DNA of 32,003 bases from the NCBI GenBank assembly GCA_964402405.1, contig CAYOCE010000013.1:1-32003 (forward strand), read 5' to 3'. Source of the stretch: CAYOCE01 sp964402405 (GTDB lineage: Bacteria > Pseudomonadota > Alphaproteobacteria > UBA7879). The position numbers and the translations under genes were made by a program. The notes under the pieces are model-generated. The model saw only the letters and a program-made list of their open reading frames with translations. It searched no databases and had not been told where the DNA came from. This document shows, in pieces, positions 14,997 to 23,042 of this stretch; within the stretch, counting starts at the first letter, position 1; each line of letters begins with the position of its first letter.

Positions 14997-16280
14997 CTAC
15001 TCCTTTTCGCGGCGTATGTCAGCCCCACATGCTTTTAGCTTTGCCTCGATACGTTCGTACCCTCGATCTAAGTGATACACACGACTGATGCTCGTTTCTC
15101 CATCTGCTGCAAGGCCTGCCAACACAAGCGCCACCGAGGCCCGAAGGTCTGTTGCCATCACAGGGGCGCCAGTCAAATGGGAAATACCCTTCACAATAGC
15201 GGTTGATCCATGAACCTGAATATCGGCCCCCATGCGCGTGAGCTCCGCCACATGCATGAATCGATTTTCAAAAATATTTTCTGTAATTGAGGAAGTACCA
15301 TCTGCAATGGTCATCATGGTCATAAATTGCGCCTGCAAGTCTGTGGGAAACCCAGGATAGGGCTCTGTAATGATATCCATAGGTTTTATGGGAGAGTCAT
15401 CTTTTTCAAGGCGAATCCCATTGGGGATTTCCTGAGTTTCCACGCCGGTTTCTCTAAGGATTGTCATCAGCGTTGGCAAAAGGGACATGCTGGTTCCTAC
15501 CAAGTCCACTCGTCCTCGGGTCATCGCCGCTGCAATGGCATATGTACCTGTTTCAATTCGATCTGGGAGAATGGAATGGATCGCAGATCCCAATTGAGGC
15601 ACCCCGGTGATGCGCAAAATGCTAGTACCGATGCCTTCAATCTTGGCCCCCATTTTCACGAGGCAGTTGGCCAAATCTGAGACCTCTGGTTCCTGGGCTG
15701 CGTTAATCAGCATCGTGGTCCCCTGGGCCAACGTGGCTGCCATCATCAGGTTTTCCGTTCCTGTCACCGAAATCAGAGGAAATACGAATTCAGCCCCATG
15801 AAGTCCCTTGGGGGCGCTTGCATGCACATAGCCATCTTTTAATTCAATGATAGCACCTAATTTTTCAAGGCCTTTCAAGTGTAGATCCACAGGCCGTGCG
15901 CCAATCGCACACCCCCCTGGCAGAGATACCTCTGCATGGCCACATCTGGCAAGCAATGGCCCCAACACCAATATGGAGGCCCGCATCCGACGTACTAACT
16001 CATAATCAGCACGCGTGTTAATGTTGCCTTTGGCCGTCATTGTAAGTGCCATCGTCGATGGTTCAATCCCATCAATACTGGGAATATGAATATCCACATT
16101 CAACGACCCCAATAGATTAGCCATACCCGTGATATCCGCTAAATGAGGCACATTGGTGAGTGTCAGAGTTTCAGGCGTTAACAAAGACGCCGCCATCAAG
16201 GGAAGCGCCGCATTCTTCGCCCCTGCAATGGGAATCGTTCCTACTAATCTTTTACCGCCACGAATAATAATCTTGTCCAT
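14997..16280 (-). CDS. murA: UDP-N-acetylglucosamine 1-carboxyvinyltransferase
   Basis: MurA joins enolpyruvate from PEP to UDP-GlcNAc, the first committed step of peptidoglycan synthesis. The 427-residue protein has the family opening IIIRGGKRLVGTIPIAGAKN with Lys22 and Asn23. The active-site loop is SLPGGCAIGARPVDLHLKG, with Cys124, the residue fosfomycin alkylates. The C-terminal block EPYPGFPTDLQAQFM is also intact. The length is normal. It lies 12 bp after dcd, and the small gene and dcd precede it, so the three probably form an operon. With the Ddl fusion downstream it shows that a peptidoglycan pathway is retained. Confidence 0.97.
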   Translation of the reverse strand: MDKIIIRGGKRLVGTIPIAGAKNAALPLMAASLLTPETLTLTNVPHLADITGMANLLGSLNVDIHIPSIDGIEPSTMALTMTAKGNINTRADYELVRRMRASILVLGPLLARCGHAEVSLPGGCAIGARPVDLHLKGLEKLGAIIELKDGYVHASAPKGLHGAEFVFPLISVTGTENLMMAATLAQGTTMLINAAQEPEVSDLANCLVKMGAKIEGIGTSILRITGVPQLGSAIHSILPDRIETGTYAIAAAMTRGRVDLVGTSMSLLPTLMTILRETGVETQEIPNGIRLEKDDSPIKPMDIITEPYPGFPTDLQAQFMTMMTIADGTSSITENIFENRFMHVAELTRMGADIQVHGSTAIVKGISHLTGAPVMATDLRASVALVLAGLAADGETSISRVYHLDRGYERIEAKLKACGADIRREKE

Positions 16281-16292
16281 TTATTTGCTTTC

Positions 16293-16853
16293 TTATTTTA
16301 AAACCTTGGGCAATGTCACGCCCTTTTGCCCCATATATTTCCCGGCGCGATCTTTGTAGGATACCTCGCAAGGCTCATTTCCCTTGAAAAACAGGAACTG
16401 ACATACTCCCTCGCCCGCGTAAATCTTCGCCGGCAAAGGCGTTGTGTTGGAAAACTCCAGTGTTACATGCCCTTCCCATTCGGGTTCGAGAGGCGTTACA
16501 TTCACAATAATTCCACACCGGGCATAGGTTGATTTCCCCAGGCAAATCACCAACACATCTCGAGGGATCCGGAAATACTCCATGGTGCGGGCCAGGGCAA
16601 AACTATTGGGAGGCAGAATACACACGTCCGTTTGGCGATCCACAAAAGCAGTCTCAGACATGTTTTTAGGATCAATGATGGCATTGTCCACATTGGTAAA
16701 AATTTTGAATTCATTGGAGACCCGGGCGTCATATCCATAGGATGACAGTCCATAGGAAATGGTCCCTGCTGCATGTTGGCGATCACAAAACGGTTCAATC
16801 ATGCCGTGTTTTAAAGATGTCTCCCGGATCCACTTGTCTGATAATATACTCAA
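16293..16853 (-). CDS. dcd: dCTP deaminase
   Basis: Dcd deaminates dCTP to dUTP, the precursor of dUMP for thymidylate synthesis. The 186-residue protein has the family opening SILSDKWIRE, the segment GKSTYARCGIIVNVTPLEP and the trimer-site block EWEGHVTLEFSN with the catalytic glutamate. The start codon is TTG at 16853, not ATG. It is chosen because the protein begins as Dcd proteins normally do and GGGAGG lies six bases upstream. That ribosome binding site is inside the last codons of the small gene before it, whose stop is one base away, so translation is coupled. A TTG start probably lowers expression. Confidence 0.95.
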   Translation of the reverse strand: MSILSDKWIRETSLKHGMIEPFCDRQHAAGTISYGLSSYGYDARVSNEFKIFTNVDNAIIDPKNMSETAFVDRQTDVCILPPNSFALARTMEYFRIPRDVLVICLGKSTYARCGIIVNVTPLEPEWEGHVTLEFSNTTPLPAKIYAGEGVCQFLFFKGNEPCEVSYKDRAGKYMGQKGVTLPKVLK

Positions 16854-16854
16854 T

Positions 16855-17004
16855 CTAATCCTCCCGAGTTTCTTGGGTTTTGCGAATACGCTGTTGTTGT
16901 TTACGTTTTAGTAAATTTTCTTTTAAAATCTTTGCCAATTTTTCCTGATGATTTTTCGCATACGAACTGGTCTTTTTTATCTTTGGTGGTTTTTCCGATA
17001 TCAT
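16855..17004 (-). CDS. Small basic protein upstream of dcd
   Basis: A 49-residue open frame beginning MISEKPPKIKKTSSYAKN and ending RIRKTQETRED. It is extremely rich in Lys, Arg and Gln, and the core (AKNHQEKLAKILKENLLKRK) would be a single amphipathic helix. Alphaproteobacteria often encode a short protein of this style (ERLAAALRxNLxRRK) near murA; the match is from memory. AGGC lies seven bases before the ATG. Its stop sits one base from the dcd TTG start, and it carries the dcd ribosome binding site, so it is the leader gene of the dcd-murA transcript. Function unknown. Confidence 0.68.
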   Translation of the reverse strand: MISEKPPKIKKTSSYAKNHQEKLAKILKENLLKRKQQQRIRKTQETRED

Positions 17005-17042
17005 AGTAAAGCCTAAGATTTTTATTAAATAACCCTTAGTTT

Positions 17043-17137
17043 AACCACCCCCCACGAAGGTGGGGGCCACAACACCCTCTGGGTGGTACCTTTGAAAGTG
17101 CTACCGCACATGGATCCCCTCCTTCGAGGGGATGGTT
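17043..17137. repeat. AACCA palindromic element
   Basis: A 95-bp copy with ends AACCACCCCCCACGAAGG and CCTTCGAGGGGATGGTT. Each end folds as its own hairpin, and a CACCCTCTGGGTG mini-hairpin and GTGCTACCGCACATGGATCC lie between. It sits between the start of the small gene-dcd-murA operon and the tRNA region. The gap 17005-17389 holds this element, a palindrome at 17152-17169 and the nested hairpin at 17295-17362; I see no other feature there. Confidence 0.8.
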
Positions 17138-17151
17138 CTAAAAATGTATAA

Positions 17152-17169
17152 TATGTTGAACTCAACATA
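17152..17169. promoter_or_regulatory. Palindrome upstream of the small gene-dcd-murA operon
   Basis: TATGTTGA and TCAACATA are perfect 8-bp arms with a 2-bp centre. On the minus strand, TATTAT/TATACA -10-like boxes follow immediately, so this could be a repressor operator over the operon promoter. No -35 of quality was found, so the assignment is weak. Confidence 0.35.
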
Positions 17170-17294
17170 GTCATCTTTCTTGTATCCCATTTGATTTTTT
17201 TTTGAAAGCCCCTTGCAACAATTTTCTGGGTATGGCATGGTTTCTGCATTAAAAGCCACACCATTTCAAGCTGAACTATTTTAAAATGTAGGAA

Positions 17295-17362
17295 ATTGAA
17301 TGAGGCAATGAGGAGGGCAAGTGTACATAGATGTACATGCGCTCCGAAGTGACGAATTCAAT
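17295..17362 (+). ncRNA. Candidate structured RNA ahead of tRNA-Thr
   Basis: Three nested, collinear complementary pairs. The outer stem is ATTGAAT (17295-17301) with ATTCAAT (17356-17362). The middle stem is GGAGGGCA (17312-17319) with TGCGCTCC (17338-17345), seven of eight paired. The inner stem is TGTACAT (17322-17328) with ATGTACA (17331-17337). Such nesting suggests a folded RNA or regulatory leader rather than chance. No family was recognised and no promoter found. It ends 27 bases before the tRNA and may be part of its precursor. Confidence 0.4.
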
Positions 17363-17389
17363 GACTACAGTTTAAAAGAGGAAGCTTAT

Positions 17390-17464
17390 GCCGTCGTAGC
17401 TCAGTGGTAGAGCACACCCTTGGTAAGGGTGAGGCCGAGAGTTCAATCCTCTCCGGCGGCACCA
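17390..17464 (+). tRNA. tRNA-Thr (anticodon GGU)
   Basis: A complete cloverleaf. The acceptor stem pairs GCCGTCG with CGGCGGC (one G-T). The D arm contains AGCTCAGTGGTAGAGC. The anticodon stem CACCC/GGGTG encloses the loop TTGGTAA with anticodon GGT. The T arm contains GTTCAATCC between GAGAG- and CTCTC-like arms. Discriminator A17461 is followed by an encoded CCA. Anticodon GGU reads ACC and ACU threonine codons. Confidence 0.96.
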
Positions 17465-17550
17465 TTTTCTCTCTCTATCTCTCCATAAATCCCTTGTATC
17501 CTGATCCCCGTTCGCTTAAGATGGAATTAAGAAAGTACAAAGGAAATACT

Positions 17551-18966
17551 ATGGGGAAAAAAGCGTTTTATCTGTTAGCCCTGGTGGGGATGATTATATT
17601 AAACATCGGCTCCGCAAGTGCTAATCAGGATTTGATTATCAAAAAGGTACGGGTTAATAATGAATCCCAAAAGGCACGGTTCGTCCTTGATATGAATCGT
17701 AGTGCCTTGTTCAAGGTTCGCGAAGAAGGTAACGTGATCACCATTCAACTACCGGCAGATGTGGAGTGGCAAAGTCATAAATCCAAAACCTTTAAGAAAG
17801 GCGTCATCAAGGGATACACCTTGAAAAACAACCAGCTGAAGATCACTGTGCAGCCTGACGTTCATTTAAATACATCCTTCAAATTAGGACCCATGAAGGG
17901 ATCTCATCGCTTTGTGATTGATCTTATTTTGGATGAAAGGCTTTCCCATATGCCGGAAGTCCAGCCTATTAAAAAAGAGAAAAAGGTAAGAACCAAAAAA
18001 GAATCCACCCTCTTTGTGGCTCCCTCCATCACCTGGAGTGCTGAAAAACAAAACTTCATCGCAGCCCCTCCCAAACCTGAAATGACTACCATCGAAGCTG
18101 AGGGCGCGGAACCATTAGAAATAAAAGAGATTCGCCTCGGGGTAGAAGGGGGACGCACGCGTCTGGTTCTCGAAACCAATCATCCTATACAGTTTAGGGC
18201 AGATAAAACACTCGAGGAAGTTAAGCTATATGCCCTCTCTGGCGCCAAATGGCCGGGGGCTGGGGCTCTCCCCTATGCCCAAGGCGCTGTTCATAAGTTA
18301 TCCCTGGAGCAAGATGGTCAAACCCAATATCTAGATTTGAAAATCATTCCAGGCACCATCATTGATTGGGAAAATTTGGACACCAGCGATCCCCAGCATC
18401 CTCGGTATACCTTGGATCTAACAGTTCTCCCCCCGCCGCCCCATGACCATAGCTTGCGCCCCGAGGATCGTGCCCTAAGACCTGCCCCTGCTGCTGAATC
18501 TGAGAATACGGATGAACCACAGGCTGAGCCTCAAGAGGCCGAAGAAGATTCAGAGCCTATCGATCCCAAGAGTGGTGTTTCAGAGCCCTTGGTGAAGAAA
18601 ATCGAGGTCAAAGAAGATGCCCAAGGCACCCATCTGCACCTCCACCTCAGCATGCCCCAGGATTTCATGGTCAGACGCGATGGAAAGCGCGTGTGGGTTG
18701 AATTCCCCAAGATGAATTGGAGTCATATTAAGACCTCCAGTCAACCTGTGGGTCTGATTGAAAATTACTTCATTGATCAATCGGATCCTGAGAAAGCCTT
18801 CTTGGTGCTGAATATCAAGGATGGTGTTGTGCTAACAGGAGAAAACCTAATCCCCGCCGCTGGCAAAGTCCCTGCCCAATATGTTTTAACGATGCAAACT
18901 CGGGAAAAGATAGGCCCCCATTGGGGATTAGGCATCATGCCACCAGCTGCATCGACTGAGGGGTAA
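17551..18966 (+). CDS. Periplasmic protein with AMIN-like repeats
   Basis: A 471-residue secreted protein beginning MGKKAFYLLALVGMI, with a signal peptide ending around SASANQ. Three beta-rich segments follow a common pattern: IIKKVRVNNESQKARFVLDM (about residue 30), IKEIRLGVEGGRTRLVLETN (about 190) and VKKIEVKEDAQGTHLHLHLS (about 350). Each is followed by a strand with hydrophobic and charged alternation. This resembles AMIN domains, which bind peptidoglycan or localise envelope machines. A Pro/Glu-rich acidic linker lies between the second and third. The ATG at 17551 is chosen for AAGGAAA upstream; an open frame reaches back into the tRNA but cannot be coding there. The family call is moderate; the partner is unknown. 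Confidence 0.68.
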   Translation: MGKKAFYLLALVGMIILNIGSASANQDLIIKKVRVNNESQKARFVLDMNRSALFKVREEGNVITIQLPADVEWQSHKSKTFKKGVIKGYTLKNNQLKITVQPDVHLNTSFKLGPMKGSHRFVIDLILDERLSHMPEVQPIKKEKKVRTKKESTLFVAPSITWSAEKQNFIAAPPKPEMTTIEAEGAEPLEIKEIRLGVEGGRTRLVLETNHPIQFRADKTLEEVKLYALSGAKWPGAGALPYAQGAVHKLSLEQDGQTQYLDLKIIPGTIIDWENLDTSDPQHPRYTLDLTVLPPPPHDHSLRPEDRALRPAPAAESENTDEPQAEPQEAEEDSEPIDPKSGVSEPLVKKIEVKEDAQGTHLHLHLSMPQDFMVRRDGKRVWVEFPKMNWSHIKTSSQPVGLIENYFIDQSDPEKAFLVLNIKDGVVLTGENLIPAAGKVPAQYVLTMQTREKIGPHWGLGIMPPAASTEG

Positions 18967-18990
18967 TAGAAGATCCTTACGCAATCGACA

Positions 18991-19137
18991 AACCACCACC
19001 CCCACGCAGGTGGGGGCCCATAGCACCCTCTGGGTGATACATTGGAAAGTGCTACCGCATATGGATCCCCGCCTACGCGGGGATGGTTTATTAAGGGGAA
19101 GGCGGATGGACCCCGACTTTCATCGGGGTGGTGGTCC
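18991..19137. repeat. AACCA palindromic element plus half element
   Basis: A standard copy runs from AACCACCACCCCCACGCAGG to GGGGATGGTT (18991-19088) with the CACCCTCTGGGTGAT box and GTGCTACCGCATATGGATCC. About 20 bp later a further hairpin (GACCCCG...CGGGGTGGTGGTCC, 19109-19137) matches an arm of the subfamily at 14861-14959. The block separates the converging AMIN-like gene and pcm and may serve as a bidirectional transcript end. Confidence 0.78.
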
Positions 19138-19166
19138 TCAGAGAATCCAGCACAAAAAACTTCCCC

Positions 19167-19856
19167 CTAAGCCGCTATCCCATGAATAAAGGGCACAAAA
19201 GCAACACCTAATACCGGTTTTATTTTTATCTGACCAGCTTTATCCTTAGTTACCACTGTCAGCACCTGAGTTTCGCCTTGGGGACCAAGGGGGATCACCA
19301 TAATGCCCTCTGGGGCCAGTTCCTCTATCAACGCTGGAGGAATGGTTTCTGCAGCCGCTGTGACAATGATTTTATCATAAGGAGCATACTGCCCAAGCCC
19401 CTTTGACCCATCCCCTGTGAAGGCATGGATATTGTCATACCCAAACTTATGAAATTTCTCCTTGGCATGTTCGGTTAACCGGGGGAAAAATTCCAAGGTG
19501 TAGACCTCCTTCACCAACCCACTAAGGATAGCCGCCTGGTATCCTGATCCTGTCCCTATTTCTAACACTTTGTCGTTTGGATGCAGATGAAGGAGCTCGG
19601 TCATCAAGGCCACAATGAAGGGTTGAGAGATCGTTTGCCCCTCCCCAATGGGAAGGGCGGTATTAAGGTAGGCATTTTCCATATCTTGGGAATTTACAAA
19701 CAAATGACGCGGCACTTGTCTAACTGCATTTAAAACTTTTGAAGAAAGATGGGAGATCCCCGTCTCTTTAGCAGTGGATCTAATTTCTAAATCAATCTCC
19801 TGCAGGAGTTGATCATATTCAACTTGATAGGGATACTCGTATGTGCTGACTATCAT
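19167..19856 (-). CDS. pcm: Protein-L-isoaspartate O-methyltransferase
   Basis: Pcm methylates isoaspartyl residues that form in ageing proteins, allowing their repair. The 229-residue protein carries the S-adenosylmethionine motif VLEIGTGSGYQAAIL. Before it comes VPRHLFV, the substrate-side block, and TALPIGEGQTISQPF, a near-diagnostic family motif. The C-terminal EELAPEGIMVIPLGP segment is present. AAAGGGGACTGAAA before the ATG is a good ribosome binding site. It lies 81 bp downstream of the O-antigen-ligase-like gene, same direction. In other alphaproteobacteria pcm often neighbours surE or tolC; neither is here. Confidence 0.95.
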   Translation of the reverse strand: MIVSTYEYPYQVEYDQLLQEIDLEIRSTAKETGISHLSSKVLNAVRQVPRHLFVNSQDMENAYLNTALPIGEGQTISQPFIVALMTELLHLHPNDKVLEIGTGSGYQAAILSGLVKEVYTLEFFPRLTEHAKEKFHKFGYDNIHAFTGDGSKGLGQYAPYDKIIVTAAAETIPPALIEELAPEGIMVIPLGPQGETQVLTVVTKDKAGQIKIKPVLGVAFVPFIHGIAA

Positions 19857-19937
19857 TTTCAGTCCCCTTTCTTGATTTAAAAGAAAAACTTTACTGTCTT
19901 AGATAGTTAGCAATACTATATCACAATAATTATAGAA

Positions 19938-21185
19938 TTAAAGAGAAGATTGAGTTTTATTCATCGCAAGTGCCCAGCCAAAAACCATCCAGAAGGGAAT
20001 AGCGCCCCAGGCATGGAAAAAGCTGGTACTGACCACAATGGGCCATAACTTTAAAAACAGCGCAACCAGCAATCCAATATAAAGAGGGTTATCTTTAAGA
20101 GTATGCCAGCCAGCAACTAATTTTTTTCCTCCGGTAATCAGCATTCCCAAAAACAACAGAAATCCTATTAATCCAAATTCTGCCAAGAATTCTAGATAAG
20201 TATTATGGGGATGATTCGCGCAGTATTGACCAGGATTTTCGGGGTGTTGCTCGGCACACATCTGATAGAAATTTCTTTTTCCAATTCCTATCAATGGTGA
20301 TTTTAGGAAAAATCTCCAACTGGAAATAACATTCATTCCATATACGTGATTCTCAAATTCAGATACATTTTGGATTGTTTTCACGACATGTCGAGAAAGA
20401 TAGGGAGATTTTTTAGCCTTATCAAGATATGGTTGATTCTGCCCAAAAAATAAGATAGTTCCAAGGATCAGGATAATCCCCCCCAGGCAGAAGCTGGTCT
20501 TTATAATAGGCTTAATGGGTAAATAATAGAGACAAAAAACAAAATATCCAAAAAGGAACAGCAAGAAAGCCATACGTTCCCCTGTACAAAAAATGATCCC
20601 CCCCAGCAACAAAGAAATAATCCCATAAACCCCGAGATAAACCTTATTTTCTCGAGCCTTCTGCCACAGAAATCCCAGAAGCGGAAATACGAGCAAAACT
20701 AACGTCATCCCCGCCCGTGGCATTTTATAAGGACCCGTTAACTGATTCCATAAATCAGGTCTACCAAATACGTCATGGCCGGAGAAAAGCTGCAGGTAAA
20801 GATCCCCTACCAAAAAAGAAACGGCTCCTCCAAGACTCATCAATAAAAATGATTGATTTTTGGAGTGCTTTATAAAGTAATATTGATACGCAAGGGCCAA
20901 TAGAAAAAACCGGGGCCAGAGAAAAAGGCTGCTATTTAATTTAAGGGTTGGGACATCAATCAAAATTCGGATACTAACGTATGCCCATAGCACACAAGCA
21001 AATTTTACCCATAATGCCCGCCCCCAAGAAAAATCTCGGTTCATAAAACTAAGCAACAAGAATAAGATAGACACTAACCCTGCGGTAACATCTGCGGCAG
21101 AAACCCCCAAGGCAATAGTGATGGGCATTAAAATTAGGCATGCCCCCATAAGGTTTTCAAAAAAGTTTTTCATCAGCATAGACAT
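19938..21185 (-). CDS. O-antigen ligase-like / Wzy_C membrane protein
   Basis: A 415-residue polytopic inner-membrane protein with about ten or more hydrophobic helices. The long periplasmic loop late in the protein carries IGIGKRNFYQMC and HPHNTYLEFLAEFGLIGFLL, the hallmark of the Wzy_C / O-antigen ligase superfamily. Members join polysaccharide to lipid A core (WaaL), polymerise O units (Wzy) or glycosylate proteins; the sequence does not decide which. The start is weakly supported: ATG codons at 21185, 21179 and 21173 are all possible and none has a good ribosome binding site. The nearby galU-ugd-pgm genes could supply its sugar precursors, so surface-glycan assembly is a reasonable role. 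Confidence 0.85.
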   Translation of the reverse strand: MSMLMKNFFENLMGACLILMPITIALGVSAADVTAGLVSILFLLLSFMNRDFSWGRALWVKFACVLWAYVSIRILIDVPTLKLNSSLFLWPRFFLLALAYQYYFIKHSKNQSFLLMSLGGAVSFLVGDLYLQLFSGHDVFGRPDLWNQLTGPYKMPRAGMTLVLLVFPLLGFLWQKARENKVYLGVYGIISLLLGGIIFCTGERMAFLLFLFGYFVFCLYYLPIKPIIKTSFCLGGIILILGTILFFGQNQPYLDKAKKSPYLSRHVVKTIQNVSEFENHVYGMNVISSWRFFLKSPLIGIGKRNFYQMCAEQHPENPGQYCANHPHNTYLEFLAEFGLIGFLLFLGMLITGGKKLVAGWHTLKDNPLYIGLLVALFLKLWPIVVSTSFFHAWGAIPFWMVFGWALAMNKTQSSL

Positions 21186-21296
21186 AGATACAGCTTATAC
21201 AGGGATAATATGGTCACTTAAATTACCTTTTCCCCTGTATACGGGATTTTTCGGGAGATTAAAAGGCATAAATGCGATTTTTTGGGGTTTAAGACA

Positions 21297-21350
21297 TTAT
21301 CCCCGTCCCAGCTTCGCATCGATGAGGCTTTTCAGAAGTTGGGTGGCAGG
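21297..21350 (-). pseudogene. Remnant of a ddl 3' end
   Basis: Read on the minus strand this stretch gives PATQLLKSLIDAKLGRG and a stop. That matches the last 17 codons of the full ddl fusion (TPTQFLESLIDAKLGRG, stop) 1.7 kb away; about 39 of the last 45 bases are identical and most changes are silent or conservative. Upstream a TGA interrupts the frame, so only a scrap remains. Together the remnant and the real ddl end flank the LRR gene as direct repeats. Confidence 0.75.
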
Positions 21351-21441
21351 GAAATGGAGGGATAGAAATCACAAGAGCTGTTTTTTCTAATCCCTCTGTT
21401 TTTACTAAGAAGATCTTTCAGTATTATAAAACCCTGTGTTT

Positions 21442-22916
21442 TTAGAACATTCTTCTCTGTAAAAGAGCAGTGTGTTGGTTTATGATTGAGTGAATAACCA
21501 ATTGACCTAAAGGGGTTTTTTCAGGGTCAATTTCAGAACCCATGGGATAGCCTTCATCTTCAAACATTTCTAAAGCAACATCCCCAGCGTCATGCTCCCT
21601 CTGCAAAAAATGTTGGAGGTATTTTTTGAATTCATAAGTATCTGGAAATCCTCGTAAAGGCCCCCTGGGATCATAAAGCCGTCTGATGTAAAAATTCATA
21701 CATTCCTCACGTACGCCTTCTTCCAAAAGATTCCAATTTCCAATATCCAAATACATTAAGTGAGGTAAACTTTCCTCAATGTCCCGAATTTCTTGAACAC
21801 TTATAATCGCATCATCTCTAGAATTTGCAAGGGAGAAGCTAGTCAACTGAGGGCAAAGCTTTACAAGGTCTCTAATAATCTGAGGGTTGGCATCCCTTAC
21901 CCAAAGCTCTGTAAGCTGGTGTCGTTTGGGATGATCTGTCATGATCTCTACTATTCTTTGATCTACATAGTCCCTTTCTGGATCTACATAGTGCATCGAG
22001 TATGGTCTTAAGCGAAGATTAGGTAAGCGAAAATTAGGTAAGCGACGACTAGTTAAGCCAAGACTAGTTAAGCGCGGCAAATTTAAAATCTGAGGAAGAT
22101 AGCTATGATAAAAATACCACACAGTAGTTATTGTTAAATTAGAAATAGGAACATTGTTTTGAAGAAAGAAGTCTATTAAAAGTTGGCTTACCGCTCCTTT
22201 ATAATGCGTCAAGTGACACAATTTTCCGATATCTCTAGCTTGTTCATTGGGTAAGATTTGCTTAATACCTGCGGATAACTTCTGAAGGTTTCTCAATTTC
22301 ACCAATGATTCAAATACACGAGGTTCCTCACTTACCCCTCCTAAATCCAAATCCTCTAGGTTTGGAAAAGCCCTCACAACTTTATTAACTGTATTTTTAT
22401 CTATTCTAATAGATCCCTCAATGGTAGATCCCTCAATGGTAGATCCCTCAATGGAAAATCTTTTTACATCCCATCTGCTNNNNNNNNNNNNNNNNNNNNN
22501 NNNNNNNNNNNNNNNNNNNNNNNNNNNNNNNNNNNNNNNNNNNNNNNNNNNNNNNNNNNNNNNNNNNNNNNNNNNNNNNTAGATCCCTCAATGGTAGATC
22601 CCTCAATGGAAAATCTTTTTACATCCCATCTGCTTTCATTGGGTAGAATTTTTCCTAATATTATACCACAGTAAAGAGTTTTATTTTTATCCAGACGTGG
22701 ATGGAGCTCTAAAGATACATTTTCTTTAAGTGATAATATCTCTAACTGATTCAAATTTTTAGAGGATCGAAAAGGGTCTTCATCCGTTTGATCTACGAAG
22801 ATCCTCACGCGATTTCCATCTTGTTCAACTGAGATTGGATCTGCACATTGCACACTCACAAACGTTGGAATAATTGCTATCAAAAAGGCTAGAAATTTTA
22901 TGTATTCTTTTTTCAT
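21442..22916 (-). CDS. Secreted leucine-rich-repeat protein, interrupted by an assembly gap
   Basis: The 5' part (to 22580) starts MKKEYIKFLAFLIAI, a signal peptide ending near VQCADP, after a good AGGAGACC ribosome binding site. The 3' part (from 22479) continues with irregular leucine-rich repeats: FPNLEDLDLGG, LRNLQKLSAGI, LPRLTSLGL, CPQLTSFSLANS, LPHLMYLDIGNW. A run of 100 N separates them, but both flanks contain the same 55 bases in the same frame. Merging on that overlap gives one uninterrupted 440-codon gene. LRR proteins bind other proteins; in intracellular bacteria they often meet host proteins, which is only a possibility here. The C-terminal ~80 residues are acidic and not LRR-like. 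Confidence 0.75.
22410..22609. repeat. 15-bp coding tandem repeat (IEGST) around the gap
   Basis: The unit TAGATCCCTCAATGG occurs three times just left of the gap (22410-22454) and twice just right of it (22580-22609). It encodes Ile-Glu-Gly-Ser-Thr on the minus strand, so copy-number changes keep the frame. The repeats evidently broke the assembly. The true copy number is at least three. Confidence 0.85.
22480..22579. other. Assembly gap of 100 N
   Basis: Exactly 100 N, the conventional length for a gap of unknown size. The 55 bases to the left (22425-22479) and to the right (22580-22634) are identical, so the real gap may be zero or negative, with the two sides overlapping. Confidence 0.95.
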
Positions 22917-23042
22917 GATGGTCTCCTAATAATTTATATATGTTACTAGGAATATATAGTAATTAAATAAAAAAATACAAGTATAAAAAACCTAAGTTTA
23001 TTTCTTTGTGTTTTACAAATAACTCCTCGGAGTACTAATGTC

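Noticed and set aside
17404..17550. Extension of the AMIN-like gene back to 17404
   Set aside because: That start lies inside tRNA-Thr; the ATG at 17551 has a ribosome binding site and a signal peptide directly after it.
23018..23036. ACTCC/GGAGT hairpin just after the ddl stop as a terminator
   Set aside because: Five-base stem with a two-base loop and no proper U-run; too weak to call.
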